From the NCBI GenBank assembly GCA_012845835.1, contig JABAKD010000010.1:11298973-11362972 (forward strand): a stretch of DNA of 64,000 bases. Reading direction: 5' to 3'. Of the stretch, positions 62,909 to 64,000 are shown piece by piece. The DNA comes from Undaria pinnatifida (taxonomy: Eukaryota; Sar; Phaeophyceae; Laminariales; Alariaceae). The stretch's first letter is position 1; each line of letters opens with the position of its first letter. A model generated the notes under the pieces. That model did not search any database. It saw nothing but the letters and a program-made list of their open reading frames with translations, and was not told where the DNA came from. A program made the position numbers and the translations under genes.

Positions 62909-63496
62909 CCGCTTTTTTCAAGCTTGGTATTGCGGCTTGCGCTGTTGTGCGTGCCGTGCGCGTGTCGGCTATAGCCAGCACAGCAATGACGTAGACCTAC
63001 ACAACCGTTTCAATAACAGACCTCGAAACGAAGAGCGCAGCGGCCATGCCTCGTGATGCCCACATCAACAATCGCGGGCATACGAGTCGCCGACACGTTG
63101 TTACTTCTAAGCAAGCGGCGCTAACGGCTGACGCGCGCGGCACGTGTTCCGGGTTCATCGAGAACTCGCGCAAAGCCTTGTCTCCCTTCTCTTTGGTGAA
63201 CCAACGTTGACTAACTTTATGCCCAAGTGAGCAGGAAGCTGGCGATGAATTGCGAAACACCAGTGCTGTAGAGATGACTTAAAACGCAGCTACGCAAGGG
63301 GGGGGGGCAGCAGAGCGGCGTGACTGAGCGATCATACCTTAAAAACAAAAATCCACAGCAAACGCCTCTAAAACCAATAAAAACACGACCCTTAACCGGT
63401 ATTCCAATTGAACACGAACACATATATTTCGCGTCGCCTGCTGGCCTGCCTACACCCCGCCCCCTCCTCCATTCCTCTCGCAAACGCCAATCCAGA
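62909..63496. other. No gene seen
   Basis: Contains a minus-strand open stretch (63260-62997, with KVSQRWFTKEKGDKALRE) that I cannot place, and a short G run at 63300. Nothing else stands out. Confidence 0.35.
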
Positions 63497-64000
63497 TCAG
63501 CCCCCGCCTCCTTGCCGCTCCTCCCCCCCCTCCCCCGCGTTCTCCCCCTCGTGCTCTGCACCCCTAAACTCGTTCAACTTCTGCCGAGTGGCGGCAGCGG
63601 CCGCGGCGGCGTCATCTCCAGCAGCCGCAGCATCGTTTCCCTCCGCCGGGGCAGCCGACTCATCCACATCCCCAGCCGCCTCTCCATCTTCTCGCGCAAC
63701 ATCCCCATCGACTTCCCCCGCCCTCGCTTCCGCAGAGCCCCCCGCCCCCTCGCCATCACCTTCCTCGACGCCTCCCGAGAAACCCTCACCCTGAGCGGTG
63801 CTCCCGCTCCCATCCACCGCCACCTCCAACGCCGCTTCTACGGCATCGCCATCATCACCCGTCGTCGACGGGTCAGCAAACGCTGAACCAACCGCGCCCT
63901 GCATGTCGCCCTCTCGCCCTCGGGCCCCCTCAGACTCCATGTTCGGTAGCGCGGAGTAGGTCGTGGCGCCCACGGCAACAGCAGCACCGGAAGCATCGGC
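63497..64000 (-). CDS. Acidic Ala/Gly/Asp/Glu-rich exon, partial, running off the window
   Basis: The frame is open on the minus strand from the right edge to TGA at 63499. It reads GATTYSALPNMESEGARG, then a long Gly/Glu/Asp/Ala low-complexity region, then ATRQKLNEFRGAEHEGE. The opposite strand gives an Arg/Pro/Ser-rich frame, as expected for an antisense shadow. Likely a disordered acidic segment of a larger protein. A splice donor near AACGA|GTTTAG could end it earlier. Function unknown. Confidence 0.48.
   Translation of the reverse strand, partial: ADASGAAVAVGATTYSALPNMESEGARGREGDMQGAVGSAFADPSTTGDDGDAVEAALEVAVDGSGSTAQGEGFSGGVEEGDGEGAGGSAEARAGEVDGDVAREDGEAAGDVDESAAPAEGNDAAAAGDDAAAAAAATRQKLNEFRGAEHEGENAGEGGEERQGGGG

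Noticed and set aside
63320-63886. 188-codon plus-strand ORF, Arg/Pro/Ser-rich
   Set aside because: It is antisense to the acidic minus-strand exon. Its composition is the complement of a Gly/Glu/Ala run and no motif is present.

Overview
This is a nuclear window from an intron-rich eukaryote. There is no bacterial gene packing. Coding sequence appears as 50-620 base exons with AG/GT borders, separated by introns of 0.2-4.5 kb packed with dispersed repeats, minisatellites and long G or C runs. Plant-like endonuclease III, a UBE2Q-type ubiquitin-conjugating enzyme, short CCCTAA tracts and about 50% GC fit a stramenopile, perhaps a brown alga. That taxonomic guess is inference, not proven by any single marker.

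Layout. (1) 1-5.6 kb, plus strand: the 3' half of a UBE2Q-like E2 gene in three exons, including the active-site Cys exon, with two decayed tandem copies of that exon just upstream. A ~730 base foldback lies in the next intron. (2) 5.6-9.7 kb: intergenic space between convergent genes. (3) 9.7-34.7 kb, minus strand: one large gene for an unrecognised coiled-coil protein of about 755 residues. I assembled it from 12 exons whose reading phases all agree. Further minus-strand exons at 38.8-39.8 kb may be its 5' part or a separate gene. (4) 44.4-56.7 kb, plus strand: a complete endonuclease III (Nth) DNA glycosylase gene in ten exons. It has a long lysine-rich N-terminal tail with six or seven SUMO-consensus-like sites and two probable GC-AG introns. 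(5) 57.8-64 kb: weaker evidence for an acidic/basic minus-strand exon at 57.9-58.0 kb, a plus-strand terminal exon ending at 62.9 kb, and an Ala/Gly/Asp/Glu-rich minus-strand exon running off the right edge.

The three main genes (ubiquitin conjugation, base-excision repair, structural coiled coil) are independent single-copy genes, not a cluster with a shared task. Most of the remaining DNA is short non-autonomous repeats: at least eight families recur in both orientations, some nested or tandem. The observations most worth checking are the long near-symmetric foldback inside the E2 intron, the decayed E2 exon copies, the Nth tail and its odd iron-sulfur loop, and several repeat families that look like uncatalogued SINEs or MITEs. 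I found no evidence for a new defence or biosynthetic system. No function was assigned where the sequence did not show one.
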